Notes under the pieces: model-generated | What the model was told of the DNA's origin: nothing | Databases searched by the model: none | The model's input: only the letters and a program-made list of their open reading frames with translations | Position numbers and translations under genes: made by a program | In this document: one piece after another, positions 1 to 12,166 of the stretch | Layout of the letters: every line of letters begins with the position of its first letter | How positions within the stretch are numbered: the stretch's first letter is position 1 | Assembly: GCA_036768485.1 (NCBI GenBank) | Contig: JAVLUZ010000512.1 | Span: 434,001 to 498,000 of the forward strand | Source: Mermis nigrescens | Lineage: Eukaryota > Nematoda > Enoplea > Mermithida > Mermithidae | DNA: 64,000 bases | Direction: 5' to 3'

Positions 1-320
1 TAAGATAGGACGTGATATAAGATTCTCTGTGCTACAGGATAGGCAATACTATAAGATAGGACGTGATATAAGACACCCCGTGCAACAAGATAGGCAATGC
101 TATAAGATAGAACGTTATAAAAGATACCACGTGCTACAAGATAGGCAATGCTATAAGATAGGAAGTGATATAAGATACACCGAGCTGCAAGATAGGCAAT
201 GTTATAAGATAGTATGGGATATAAGATACCCTGTGCTACGAGATAGGCAATTCTATAAGATAGGTTTGGTATAGATACCCTGTCTGTGCCATAACATGCA
301 GTGATATAAGATAGGAGATA
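1..320. repeat. Minisatellite, about 50-bp unit (CTATAAGATAGG)
   Basis: Repeated phrases such as GATATAAGATACC, GCTACAAGATAGGCAATG and CTATAAGATAGGA recur roughly every 50 bases. The open frame across it is only the repeat read in one register. A shorter block with the same words (ATGCTATAAGATA) returns at about 889-1030, after a Helitron-like end. Confidence 0.85.
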
Positions 321-364
321 CCATCAGCTATAACATATCACGTGATATATGACACCCTTTGCTA

Positions 365-840
365 ACGAAAAACAAAAAATTTTTGAAACATCAAAAATAT
401 GGTTTGACCGAAAAAATTTTTCAAAACATCCTAAAACATCAAAAATATGGTTTGACGAAAAAAATTTTCCAAAACATCCCAAAACATCAAAAATATGGGT
501 TTGATTAAAAAAATTTTCCAAAACATCCTAAAACATCAAAAAATATGGTTTGACGAAAAAAAATTTTCCAAAACATCCCAAAACATCAACAATATGGGTT
601 TTATTCAAAAATTTCCAGAACACCCCAGAACATCAAAAATATGATTATGGCTAAACAATTTTCAAAACCAATCTGTAACGTCAAAAATATGGATTTGATC
701 AAAAAAATTGTTGACAAGAGACATTTTAAAGAAATCCAAAAAATAAAATATGGTTTGTACCAACAATTTTTTTAGAAATATCCTAAAAACATCAAAAGTC
801 TTGAAAAATAAAAAATACAAGAGACATATTAATTCCATAT
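365..840. repeat. Tandem repeat of AAAACATCAAAAATATGG
   Basis: The unit 'aaaacatcaaaaatatggtt tgacgaaaaa attttcc' returns about eight times with a spacing of 50-60 bases and growing divergence to the right. No coding signal was seen. Together with 1-320 and 1040-1360 it may be the internal part of a Helitron-like element. Confidence 0.8.
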
Positions 841-848
841 AGCTATCA

Positions 849-896
849 GGCCTAAGTTCAGCCCGGCAACGCCGGGCAGCTCAACTATGCTACAAG
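849..896 (+). mobile_element. Helitron-like 3' terminus (degenerate)
   Basis: The stretch GCCCGGCAACGCCGGGC forms a 7-bp stem with an AAC loop. It is followed after about seven bases by CTAT, where Helitrons usually have CTRR. A second copy with a better end lies at 1380-1420. The hairpin-plus-CTRR arrangement is typical of Helitron 3' ends; the 5' TC end was not located. Confidence 0.5.
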
Positions 897-1039
897 ATAG
901 GATACGGTATAGCATACCCAATGCTATAAGATACCTAATGCTATAACATACCCAATGCTATAAGATATGACACAGTATAAAGTACCCAATGCTATAGCAT
1001 ACTCAACGCTATAAGATAGGGCACGATGAAACACCAACA

Positions 1040-1362
1040 TTATGGAAATTTTTTTCAAACATCAAAATTATGGATTTTTTAAAAAACATCAAAATTATGG
1101 ATTTTTTTAAAAAACATCAGAATTATGGATTTTTCAAAATAACATCAAAATTATGGATTCTTTTTAAAAAAACATGGATTTTTTTAAAAATATCAAAATA
1201 TGGATTTTTTTTTAAAACATCAAAATTATGGATTTTTTAAAATCACATCAAAATTACGGATTTTTTAAAATAACACCAAAATTACGGATTAATAAAAAAA
1301 ACATCAAAATTATGGATTTTTCCAAGAAACATCAAAATTATGGATTTTTTTACATATCAATT
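1040..1362. repeat. Tandem repeat, about 26-bp unit (CATCAAAATTATGGATTTTT)
   Basis: About eleven units of a roughly 26-base repeat containing CATCAAAATTATGG followed by a T run, with small indels. It is a sequence cousin of the 365-840 array, which suggests one repeat family evolving at two unit lengths. Confidence 0.85.
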
Positions 1363-1379
1363 CCACATAGCTATATATC

Positions 1380-1420
1380 AGGCCTAAGTTCAGCCCGGGC
1401 AACGCCGGGCAGCTCATCTA
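1380..1420 (+). mobile_element. Helitron-like 3' terminus
   Basis: The same 3' end as at 849-896, here with a 6-bp GCCCGG/CCGGGC hairpin and the terminal tetranucleotide CTAG followed by T, as expected for insertion between A and T. The TA microsatellite starts immediately after it. Confidence 0.55.
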
Positions 1421-1421
1421 G

Positions 1422-1632
<211 letters not shown>

Positions 1633-2164
1633 TGCGACACATTTTTGAATTTGCATAAAAAAAGTTCTTAAAATTAAATTATGTCTCAAAAACGAAACAA
1701 CGCATCAAATAACATGATATTCATCTGAAATGGTCCCGCAAACCGGTTTAGACAAGCAGAGCTTGAATTTAAATTGCATCCAAATTTCGGCTACTAATAA
1801 TGTTTAAGCCATTAATGTCAAAAAGTTACTTTCAACCGGCCATGCGATCGCACGAGGCATGTATACATACAGATTGAAGCTCTAGAATTTTTATAGAATA
1901 ACGAGCGAATTATCCGTATATTAATTTAATAGAAAAAAGAAAAAATGATAATAAGTAAGTAAATAGAAAAAACAAAAACATAAAACGAAGGAAGAAAGAG
2001 GTAGAAGTGAAAAATGCTATTAGTATGAAAGAAGCAAAAAGATGCGTGAAAGAGCACAAATTTATCTAGAAAAATTGTATATGATAAATTAAAGTACGAG
2101 TGCAACAATAACTTCCATGAGTAGTACCCGATTATTAGGATTACAGAGTTGTGACTGCACTTAC

Positions 2165-2239
2165 TGGGCATTGTAAACTTGGTTCCTTCACTATAATTGA
2201 TATTTGGCAGTTAAAATACAAATTTGGTCGATCGGCGTA
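2165..2239 (-). CDS. ZP gene exon: YADRPNLYFNCQIS
   Basis: A 75-base exon with acceptor AAATTTACAG and donor GTAAGT, in phase 0 at both ends. It encodes YADRPNLYFNCQIS and VKEPSLQCP, the end of the ZP domain. The next exon, expected to supply further cysteines, was not found in the AT-rich and microsatellite DNA to the left. Confidence 0.9.
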
Positions 2240-2308
2240 CTGTAAATTTGTAAAATATTGTTAACAATAACATTAGTTGAAGGAAAGGTATAGTGTCTCA
2301 AGATTACA

Positions 2309-2540
2309 TACATGGGCATGGGGGTTTGGGGTATCCCCCAGAAAGCAAAATACCCCCCAGAATTCAATGTCTGAAATATTTTCGTTTTTCTAGCAATTTT
2401 TTGATGGCCAATGGATAGTGCTCGATGATAAACGTTGAAAAATTGTGTTTTTTAGCCATACCACCATTTTTAAGGCCATATTTTTGACCTTCTTGTATCC
2501 TTCCAGAACTTTGGTGCCGCCCACCTATTCTCAAGAACAA
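2309..2540. mobile_element. CATACATG-type MITE with G-run
   Basis: It begins CATACATGGGCATGGGGG and ends near TGCCGCCCACCTATTC, with internal 'ccccccagaattcaa' and 'atggccaatggatagtgctcgatga' text shared with copies at 31203-31465 and 32353-32607. It lies in the last visible intron of the ZP gene. Confidence 0.6.
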
Positions 2541-2637
2541 TTTTTTTTGTATTTGCACATTTCTTTGCTTTCAATCTCAATTTATCCAAAACTATTCTTG
2601 AGTGTTATATAGTAAGTGAAAAATGGTTACATTATAC

Positions 2638-2719
2638 TTTGAATACATGCGCTTCCTTGGCGGCTTCCAGGTCTCCGATATATTCTAAGTTTCCCAGTAA
2701 GTACTTATCCTCGGCACAT
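2638..2719 (-). CDS. ZP gene exon: CAEDKYLLGNLEY...EAHVFK
   Basis: An 82-base exon with acceptor CTCTTTTCAG and donor GTATAA. One leading base completes Gly with the previous exon, and it ends in phase 0. CAEDKYLLGNLEYIGDLEA and EAHVFK are diagnostic of cuticlin ZP-C. Confidence 0.88.
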
Positions 2720-2823
2720 CTGAAAAGAGCGTCTTAAGTCAGATTTCGATGAAGCGCTTTTTTAGTCTATACTTAAACTCAAACTTTTTTATCTGACGAC
2801 ACTGTACGATGCAGAATTCTAGT

Positions 2824-2990
2824 AAGTCTGTTTCACATAACTTCGTGCATAAATTCTAAGAATTTTCATCGACATTAAGCCGAGGGTTACGATAATTATA
2901 TATCAGATCGATGCTATAATCGCAATCTGTCAGCTTATTGCCGGAGATGGTTTTAAAATTTATGGCCGAAGTTGTGTGAAACAGACTATA
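2824..2990. mobile_element. Palindromic MITE, TIR AGTCTGTTTCAC
   Basis: A roughly 165-base element with terminal inverted repeats AGTCTGTTTCAC..GTGAAACAGACT next to TA dinucleotides. The inner halves are also mutually inverted, so a transcript would fold almost end to end. Other copies lie at 3994-4161, 7622-7790, 10236-10404 and 32169-32337, with diverged ones at 3227-3456 and 28870-29110. Confidence 0.85.
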
Positions 2991-3226
2991 ATTAAGTGGG
3001 TATTAGGAGGTCAGGTGGTTTAATGAATTTCATATTAATAACTTACCACTATAAATATTAAAATGGTGCAAAAACCACCGAATGTGTAAGTAAATATTTC
3101 AAAAAAACTCGCGATTTTCGCTTCTTCGATCTTATTTGTCACTTCCTTTCTAAGCAAGACTCTTGTTCCCCTGGTTGAGATGAGACAGCCCTTTCATTTA
3201 TCAAAAACATAGAGCCACTTCTAAAT

Positions 3227-3456
3227 TATAGTCTGTTTCATTTAACTTTGACGGTTTCTTTTGAATTTAATCCGCATGAATCAGGCTACAAAATTGGTTT
3301 AAGCTATCGATGCAGTAATGTTCTTTGACAATAGCAAGCGTCTCACCATAATTCGATATACTGTAGAATATCACAACTATACTGTTAGTTTAAACTACTT
3401 TGGTGAGCATTTTAAATTTTTTCAAAAACCTCAAAGTTAAATAAAACGGAATATAG
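3227..3456. mobile_element. Diverged relative of the AGTCTGTTTCAC MITE
   Basis: It opens TATAGTCTGTTTCATTTAAC and closes AAATAAAACGGAATATAG, a decayed inverted repeat. The interior differs from the standard copies. It lies in a ZP gene intron. Confidence 0.55.
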
Positions 3457-3993
3457 ATTAGGTGTCATTTCTGTAAACAAATATTAGGATCGAACAGAAT
3501 GTTTTTGTTTCTCAATGATTACTTTTTGATTTTAGCAAATATCATTTTCACCTTAAACAATAAACAACATGATTAAAAAACAGTTCTTAAGCTTTACATA
3601 TATTTCGGCACCAATCATGGAGAATTTCTGGAATTTGTAGAAAAATCTGCAGGAATGCTTAGATTTATGATTTAAAATCCATTGAAAAACCTTTAATCTT
3701 TACAATAAAATCGCAGAAGACTTCGTGATTAAATCTAAAGTGATAAATAGAAGGCTGTGGAAGCGGCAGTACCCGAAAATCTCCCAGAATTGAATAGCTA
3801 AAAGTTATAAGTAAGCAGCGAAGCACTGTATAAATTTTCAAAATCTGAACTAATATAGAATTTGTCATGCATTCAAAGTACCACATGAAAGATAAATAAA
3901 ATTAAGAGCTAATTTTTTCTGTTTCCCTAATTGACTAAGTCTAATACTGCCCAGACCAGGGTGCGGCCGCACCAATCGTACCCATCTACGAGT

Positions 3994-4161
3994 AAAGTCT
4001 GTTTCACACAACTTCGGTCATGAATTTTAAAACGATTTCCGACAATAAGCTGACAGATTGCGATTATAGCATTGATGTGATATATAGTTATCATAACCCT
4101 CGGCTTACTGTCGACAGAAATTCTTAGAATTTATGCACGAAGTTATGTGAAACAGACTATA
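3994..4161. mobile_element. Palindromic MITE, TIR AGTCTGTTTCAC
   Basis: A full copy of the family described at 2824-2990, in the opposite orientation. It sits in the ZP gene intron between the 82-base exons, about 120 bases from the DTFCMLVHSC exon. Confidence 0.85.
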
Positions 4162-4282
4162 ATTGGTGAAAATTATGCATACATTCAAGTAGATATTAGT
4201 AACTTATAATTTCTGAATAGAAAACGCAGGCAGTGTAGCTGTGAAATGCACAATAAAGACACACAACTGTATTAATGATTAC

Positions 4283-4364
4283 CCATCAGAATCAATAAGC
4301 GATGCCTTTCTACCACTTCCATCATCCACTGTGCAACTGTGAACCAGCATACAAAAAGTGTCAA
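4283..4364 (-). CDS. ZP gene exon: DTFCMLVHSCTVDDGSG
   Basis: An 82-base exon with acceptor TTTATTGCAG and donor GTAATC. It starts in phase 1 and ends in phase 2. It encodes the ZP-C cysteine motif DTFCMLVHSCTVDDG. It is too short to stand out as an open frame and was found by searching for the motif missing between its neighbours. Confidence 0.88.
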
Positions 4365-5009
4365 CTGCAATAAAATTAATAAAATAAAAATAAAATAAAA
4401 ATAAAATCGATAAATTCATCAATTTTTTAACTTCACACGATTATTGCTAGTAAGTGCACTTATAAATGATTTTACATTTAATAACGCTTTAAATGGATCA
4501 AACATCAAACAAAGTATATTAAAATGAAAATATCTTTTTGAAAAAAGCATTTGCATGACTGATGACAGAAAGAAAGAATCGTTTTTAGGCAGAACAGAAA
4601 GACCACATTGTCTTAATATGATGCATGTCAGAAAAAGTAGTTTATTCATTGCAAAATTTAATTTCTAAGAGCTCAACTGAAAGACTGACTGTCTTACGAA
4701 AAGTTTTCATGATGTGCACTACAAGGAACCATGAAAGATTTCAATACGACAAAGATTAAAATATCTTGTTATAACATTTCGACTAAAAGCTTTTTTCTTC
4801 GCTCCACAGTGGTCATATTTTTGATAAGATTTCTAGTATCTTATTATGCAAAGCACCAAACGGGAACAGAATAACAGAAGTCAATTGTGGATGATCTTTA
4901 TTCAATAAATTTTCATTTTATTAAAAAAACGCTTATTCTTGACCAGAGCGAGAGCACCGTTTGATTCTTAAAAGAATAAACCGCACTTCTCGCCTTTTTT
5001 GTCAGTCAA

Positions 5010-5585
<576 letters not shown>

Positions 5586-5681
5586 AATCAATTAAAACAG
5601 TAGAAAAAAGGAAAATTTTTTGCTTCGTCCTCTAACACATAACGAATATTGGTACAATCATACAAAAATTTTATTAAGTAC

Positions 5682-5830
5682 TTGTAGCTGTGTGGCAAAA
5701 CCATTTGTGATACACTTTATCTCCAACTCGAGCATATCGAATCGCATCGCCGTTTGGACCATTCTCTAATACTTCGTAGTGACAGGTCGGCATTGGGATA
5801 TTTTGTGTATGATAAGCAGTAGTCAGCATA
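5682..5830 (-). CDS. ZP gene exon: PMPTCHYEVLENGPNG...VYHKWFC
   Basis: The acceptor is GTTTTTTATTCAG. The donor GTACTT is weak but phase 1 fits the next exon. The encoded linker contains IPMPTCHYEV and VGDKVYHKWFC, the boundary between ZP-N and ZP-C in cuticlins. Confidence 0.88.
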
Positions 5831-6224
5831 CTGAATAAAAAACGAAAAAGCTAGAGGAGCGACTGAAGATTTAGCTGAAAGCCATTATTTATGGCTATAA
5901 ACTAAAAATGGGTAATACTTTTTGGTCTTGTAGGTCTGTATTCTTTCAAAATTGATTGAAAGGTGGTTAAAATGTATGGAAAACACATTATCGTTTTTCA
6001 TTCGTCTCCAAAAATACATGCTGCTGAATAGGTGCCGCTGTGAGCAGTAATTTGTACACGACATTTTTATCCTTTTTATTCCATTTAGTTATAGTAACAC
6101 TTGAACTAGCTTTTTTTAATGTCAAAAGTTTTCACATGCATTAATTCATGCTAAAGAGATTCGTCCGTGTATCGAAACATTCTAAATTAAGTCAATGTCT
6201 AATTTCAACTTTTCTCCCGACTAC

Positions 6225-6367
6225 CTGACTTCCAATTCGGCGGTTATAATTTTTTCGGCTTCCATGTAAAAGCATTTAACCGCGTACGCTTGATCGACAG
6301 TCGTCAAAAACTGCTCATGAAATGTTATTATCACCGTAACGTTGACAAGCAATCCCTGAGGGCTAAC
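6225..6367 (-). CDS. ZP gene exon: FHEQFLTTVDQAYAVKCFYMEAEK
   Basis: The acceptor is ACTTTTTCAG and the donor GTAGTC. The exon begins in phase 0 and ends with two bases (AG) that combine with T of the next exon to give Ser, so the join reads ELEVSMLTTAYHT. The FHxxFxTxVDxAY and CFYMEAEK motifs identify it. Confidence 0.92.
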
Positions 6368-6429
6368 CTGAAAAAGTATCGCCGTGATGTGTGGTGAAAA
6401 CGACTGCTTAAATAATCGAGACAAAGCAA

Positions 6430-6790
6430 GGGCGGATTTAGAGAGGGTCGGCAATACGTGTCGGCGTGGGAGGGGTTAGGGGTTAAGACCCTCTGAGAAT
6501 GCGGTAGAATCCCAAAAACTCGATTCATAGATAGGCAGCACCAAAATTCTGGGGAGGTGTGTGTGTAAGCAAGATTTTTTAAAGGTCAAAAAATGGTCTT
6601 AAAAATGGTGGCATAGCGAAAAATCACCATTTTCCAACGTTTTCCTCAAGCACTATCCATTAGCATCAAAAATCGCGAAAAAAACAAAAAAAAATGAAAA
6701 ATCGACTTCGGGAGAGATATCTTGGTTTTTTTGGGGTAATAATAAATTTATATAATATATATAATTATATACCTAAATTAAATTTTAGCA
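6430..6790. mobile_element. G-rich MITE relic in ZP intron
   Basis: Contains GGGCGGATTTAGAG at the left and the family text 'agcaccaaaattctgggg', 'ggtcaaaaaatggtctt' and 'tttccaacgttttcctcaagcactatcca' that recurs at 31340-31460 and 32370-32490. It appears to be a mosaic or two overlapping insertions, and the ends are unclear. Confidence 0.5.
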
Positions 6791-7150
6791 TGTTTTTGGG
6801 ATTCTTTAAAGTTTTACACCACCCAGATCGTCGCACATAATAAATTTTTAATTTTTTCTGGAAGCTTATGTGGTACTGTTCGCATTCATATTAAGAGTTC
6901 TTCCCATTTTATGATAAAAATTATAAGTCTTTTATGTTTTCTTTATTTCTAGCGTTGACCTATAATAAATGACAAAACTGCAATAATTATGGTAGCCTGA
7001 ATTCCCCGAATTCTCCGGATTTTTGATTTCTGAGCCAAAACGTTATTTAACGAAATTGTGCACATTATTTAGATACACGTTTGCATCATTTTCATTCATA
7101 TTTAATTGTCTCATATGCAATAGCGGTAGTAGATTACAAAAAAGCCTTAC

Positions 7151-7338
7151 AGATCTGCTTCTACGAACTCCGCAACCAGTCAGAGGGATCTTGATTTCCG
7201 TCTCATTCTTGTTAGTTTCATCTGTTCGGCATGTGGAATCTAGATAAAAGCTTTTAGCAAACACATGGCCTAAAAATGGTCGCCTTGTTCGCCAGCGCAT
7301 GTAAATGTGAGCGCCTTCGCATTGCACTTCAGGTTCGC
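7151..7338 (-). CDS. ZP gene exon: ZP-N start, EPEVQCEG...CGVRRSRS
   Basis: Acceptor TTCTAACAG precedes position 7338 and donor GTAAGG follows 7151. The exon starts with two bases of a split codon and ends in phase 0. It encodes EPEVQCEGAHIYMRW, PFLGHVFAK and LTGCGVRRSRS, the typical beginning of a cuticlin ZP domain. Confidence 0.9.
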
Positions 7339-7621
7339 CTGTTAGAAGCTACTTTTTTACGGAATATAATAATAAAGTTAAGTGCACATTTTGAATTCTT
7401 GAAGTCTTTTTCCATCTATCTTTCAACTATTGATGATGACAGAAAATAATACTATTAAAATAATTTATAAGTGTATTTGTACATTGTGAAAGGTTTTCAA
7501 TAAGATTCGAATCGTCTTTATACCGCTCTCCTATATCTTATACCACTAAAAATTTTCGATGTAAATTATTAAATCAATTCTACATTGTCGTGATCACGTA
7601 GGTACCTTCCTACTACCTACC

Positions 7622-7790
7622 TATAGTCTGTTTCACACAAGTTTAGGCATTGATTTTAAAAACTATGTCCGACAATAAGCCGACATATTGCGATTATAGC
7701 ATTGATTTAGTATATAATTATCGTAATCCGTCAGCTTACTTTCGAAAAATTCTCAAAATTTGTGCCCAAACTTATGTGAAACACACTATA
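7622..7790. mobile_element. Palindromic MITE, TIR AGTCTGTTTCAC
   Basis: A full-length copy, with one mismatch in the right terminus (CACACT). It lies just upstream of the first visible ZP exon. Confidence 0.85.
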
Positions 7791-8274
7791 AATGTTTCCT
7801 CTCACTATTGCTATATTAGCATCTGTAGTCCATACATGTACAGTAGGGTTGTGCCGGGTACCCGGACCCCGACCCGAATAGCCGGGTACTCGGCTAAATT
7901 TAAGGACCCGAACCCGACAATCCTAAATTTCTGGACCCGGACCCGTACCCGGACCCAGTTGTATCCATAAACTTGGACCCGGACCCGGACCCGGACTCGC
8001 CTTCAATATGGTGCCTGGTCCGGGTCCAAATATGTAATGCACGCATATTGCATTGCAGTAATATTGAAAAACAACTAAAAATGACGTAGGCTTAAAAACA
8101 GGCAAATTGATCATTTTCAACATTTTAATCATTCAAGGTGACAAATAGTAATAATCTCACAAATATTGGCGCTATATTAAAGCTGAAGCCATGTCTCTTG
8201 GGCGTGACACAAAAGCAATATAAAGCATGGTTTAAGTTATTTATAGATATATATTTAGTAACAATACGCGTTAG

Positions 8275-9458
8275 CAGGGGCAGGGGGCGATCGCCCCCAT
8301 TGGCCAAAAATATTTGGCGAGATAAAGAATGGATATGCAATTTGCAATAATTTTTGCCGTCAGTGACCATAATTTCTCACATTTTTCCGGCGCTACGCAC
8401 TGGATGATACTTATTACTGACATTTATTTACTTCCTTGGCGATCTGGAAGCACGTGTTTTTTGTATTCGGCAAAGATTTTCCCCGATGTACAAAGACTTT
8501 TCGGGACTGTCTTTGTACATGTACAATGATTTTTGGGAAGTCAAAACCCGCAAAAAAGGTCTAAACTTCGCAGAAATTGCCCTACACATCTTTATAATAG
8601 TAGAAATCGCATTTCGAAAGGAAAAATGTGAAATTTTTCGGCGCTTCGCGCCGTTTTAAGACGATTTGTAATGATTTCTGCCCTCGTTAACCCTGGAATT
8701 AGCTATAATACGCTACTGAAGGTCGAACAACTCTACCACACTAAAGTCGCTACCGTACTATATCATAGCACCCAAAAATTTCTGTGTACAAAATGTACAA
8801 AGACTTTAAGGGGCCATCTTTGTACATGTACAAACGGACCTTGTACAAAAAAACACTGCCTGGACGCCATTTTCTATTCATGTAGGTTTCGAATTAATTT
8901 TAACAGCAGAAACCTATTTTTGCATAGTTTTCTTCTACTTTCAATTAAACATTTCGATATCACGCATCAAATGCTATATATACAGGAAATCAAGCAGTAA
9001 ATAATGCTTCTAGACGTCTATCCACCTCAATTTCACAAATTTTCCGACGCTTCGCAACAGATTTTTGTTAAAGTCAAAGAAATTTAACGATTTTTTTGCA
9101 CATAATTGTCGAAAATTTCAAAATTTTTATGAAAAATATTCCGTCAAAATGATTTTATATAAAAGTATACAATGTAAAATACCGAAAAAACGTCATTTCA
9201 CGCGTTAAGAGCAAATTTTTGGACCTATTTTTGACTGTTTTTGGAAAAGTTGGAATCAGGCACGTAGCTGGCCATCCTATTTTGGGGGCCAACACCAATT
9301 TTGGGGGAACTAAGCCCAAAAAGGCCAAAAATAGCACAGAATAATGTTTAAAAAGCCCTATTTTTTCGACTTTTCTGAATTTTGGGGGTCCGACCCCCCG
9401 GAATACGTGCCTGGTTGGGATACCGCCCTCCCTTAGGAAAATTCTAGATCCACCACTG
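8275..9458. mobile_element. hAT-type element, TIR CAGGGGCGGATC / GATCCACCACTG family
   Basis: It is flanked by perfect 8-bp duplications CGCGTTAG (8267-8274 and 9459-9466). The interior repeats 'tctttgtacatgtacaa' palindromes and GGCGCTTCGCGCC hairpins. Related copies lie at 37982-39028, 59619-60687 and, shorter or decayed, 18791-19385, 34850-35480 and 46325-47082. No coding capacity was seen, so it is probably non-autonomous. Confidence 0.88.
9257..9413. mobile_element. hAT-type MITE, TIR CAGGCACGTA
   Basis: A 157-base element, CAGGCACGTAGCTGGCC..ATACGTGCCTG, with 8-bp flanks GTTGGAAT and GTTGGGAT. It lies inside the 8275-9458 element and is therefore the youngest of the three. Sister copies lie at 10596-10735, 41195-41371, 43230-43422 and 58587-58756. 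Confidence 0.88.
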
Positions 9459-10235
9459 CGCGTTAGCATATTACAAGCGTTTATGGATACATTCTTTTGG
9501 GGTCGTGCTGCACACACCAACAGGCATCAGTCACACAGTCGCCACTTAGTGCGCTGCTGTTTGTTTGCATATTCCTTTGTTGCACCATTCCTGAACTGAA
9601 CCTATCATGGAACAAAGAAACTAACAAATAAATGTGCAAGCATGCGTACATGTGGGGAAAATTGATAGGATATGGTGGTTTGGTAGGTACAACACAATGT
9701 TATGTTAACGGACCCGGATCCGGACCCGGACCCGCCGGGTCCGACTTTTTTGGACTCGGACCCGACTTTCCTAAAGTGTTGGACCCGGACCCGAACCCGA
9801 ATTTACGAAAAAAGTGGACCCGGCACAACCCTAATGTAAAGCATGGGAATTCGTGGGGGCGGGGTCAGGCCCACAAATTTTATAAAAAAGTCTTTTTTCG
9901 GGCTAAAAACGACGGATACACGTAAAAAACACTGTTTTTTGACGTTTCAGAAAATGCTCATTCTTTTTAGAACATGAAAACGTAGAAAAATTTTGAACAA
10001 ATTTGAAAATTGAACAGAATATGGTCAAAAAATGTGTGTATGGCGCTAAGCGCCGAAAATTTGAGATTTTTGACTTAAAAATGGGCTAAAAACTCTTAAA
10101 AAGGCACACTTTTTACAACTTTTACAAAAAATCGATAATTATGGAGGGGTGATCGCAGCCTTTTTCCGGGGGTTCAGTTGCCATTCTGGGAGGGTCAACC
10201 TCCTAAGAACCCGTCTGCTGTAGTCTGTTTCACAC

Positions 10236-10404
10236 TATAGTCTGTTTCACACAACTTCGGTCATAAATTTTAGAACTATCTCCGACAATAAGCTGACAGA
10301 TTGCGATTATAGCATTGATCGGATATATAAGTATCGTAACCCTCGGCTAATTGTCGATGAAAATTCTTAGAATTCATGCACGAAGTTAATTGAAACAGAC
10401 TATA
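10236..10404. mobile_element. Palindromic MITE, TIR AGTCTGTTTCAC, with duplicated end
   Basis: A full copy, preceded at 10221-10234 by an extra TAGTCTGTTTCACAC. The left terminus is therefore present twice in tandem, perhaps from a nested insertion or a slipped repair event. Confidence 0.82.
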
Positions 10405-10595
10405 GGTTTACACGAATTCAGCATTTTAGTAGATTTTAGCCAAAAGCAATGCTTTAATCAGATTCATTTGCTTCATGGAATGAACTTTCGCATAAGTAGG
10501 TACCTACCTGAAACGTCGTTGTCAACAACAATGCCGAAGCAAATGCGGAGCTATAACATAAATTTTACTAAGAAGCGTCAGGACCTACATATATG

Positions 10596-10735
10596 CAGGC
10601 ACGTAGCTGGCCCTCCTATTTCGGGGACCAACATCAATTTTGGGGGGTCTAAGCCAGAAATAGCACAAAATAACGTGTGAAAAAACCTATTTTTCCGTTT
10701 TTTCTGAATTTCAGAATCCTACAGCTACGTGCCTG
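10596..10735. mobile_element. hAT-type MITE, TIR CAGGCACGTA
   Basis: Flanked by CATATATG and CATATGTG (8 bp, one mismatch). The interior 'gtagctggccctcctatt' is shared with the copies at 9257 and 41195. Confidence 0.85.
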
Positions 10736-12166
10736 CATATGTGCTAAAACAATTTCTTAACTTACAACAAGATAGCTGATCGAAGCAGAGCGACAAGTTA
10801 AAAGCATACCCTCACAGAGAAATTCAAAATTTTTCACATACGATTTTTAAATCGCAAGCGATCAACGGTATAACTACGAGACATGTGTGCATGAAATGCG
10901 AAAATTCTATGATTTTTTATAGTGGCACAGTAACGATTTTCCAGTAGAGTAAGGTTGTTAGTTAACTTCTTATTCACTGCTTGCATAATAGTTGCATTGC
11001 ATGACGCACCTTGAAAGGTAGACTTGGACACGATCTTGCAATAACCTACATTTATATAATAAAAGGCCAGAGAAACTTGTTTTCTAAAAATGTTATTTCG
11101 CGGCATGTTCACTCGAAGCAGGCAGAACATAAGATACAAGATTTGCCAGCATTGCTCACTGAAAGAAGATTAATGAAATTTCAGGCAGTTTCACAAAATT
11201 TTTTATTTCCATCTCAGTCTATTTTTACAAATGCTTGTTGATTGTTAACAAGATAAATTTTTTTATGCCAAAACAGCCCAGAAAACCAGCAGACCTTCAA
11301 AAAACACCGATCACGTTGACTTGAAGTAGAGAATAAATCCAAACTCAATCGATTTAGAGGATGGATGACCTACAAATACGTTGGCGTGAAAAAATTACAA
11401 AATAATTTTCACGAATAAATTTTTAGGTGAAAATTAGGTTATTGTCTAACGACTTGAGCAAACCCCTTGATTTACTGAAATAGTTCTACTCATCAATTCA
11501 TTCGATTTTTTCTGACACTTTGAACAAACTCGAAAATTTCTTATTTTAGAAAGACGCACTTGAGGAATCAAGGCATAATGAGAAATTTTTCTCTGTTCAA
11601 GAAAACTCGTCTTACATTTTGCATAATTGCCGGTGTGTAATTTTTAGGACCTGTAATATTGTTGTATACCAATATTGTGCATAGAACCTTAAAATTCATC
11701 TTCACATAACTATTTTGACAATATTACGTATAAACGTATTTATAACCTAACTAATATGCATTTTTAGAATTTGGACCGCTTAATTTTTTTAGTATTCGCT
11801 AGTGGACAAAGCATGAAATTCGTCCATTGGCAACGCAAACCAAAGCTTGTGATAGTCTTCAAAAATTTTGTATGTTTTCTCCAAACCAAAATCCTGGTTA
11901 CGCCTCTGCTCCATACATAGGTAGCAACCAAATTCTGCGAGAGGGGTCCAATGAAGCAAAATTGTTAAGAATAGCACTTAAATCGATTCTGGGGGTCTAT
12001 CGATTTTAGGGGAGGGAGTCCGCCGGATTCTGGAGGGTCCAGACCAATGATGTACGACATGGCCGATCTGGGGGCTGACCCGTCTGGGAGAGGAGTCAAG
12101 AAGTAAGCTTTTTGGACCAAAGTGACCTCAAAAATTGGTATACGCGCTAAAAAATCGTTAAAAGTA

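Larger units (their letters stand above)
7844..9833. mobile_element. hAT-type element with CCCGGACCCGG subterminal repeats (outermost of a nest)
   Basis: The termini are TAGGGTTGTGCCGGG and CCCGGCACAACCCTA. They are flanked by ATGTACAG (7836-7843) and ATGTAAAG (9834-9841), an 8-bp target duplication with one difference, as expected for the hAT superfamily. Both ends carry arrays of 'ggacccggacccg'. No transposase was found in this copy. A second hAT element (8275-9458) is inserted within it, and a third (9257-9413) within that. Confidence 0.85.

Noticed and set aside
1..320. Regularly spaced repeats that could suggest a CRISPR array
   Set aside because: Spacers are not unique, units drift as in a minisatellite, and the window is eukaryotic.
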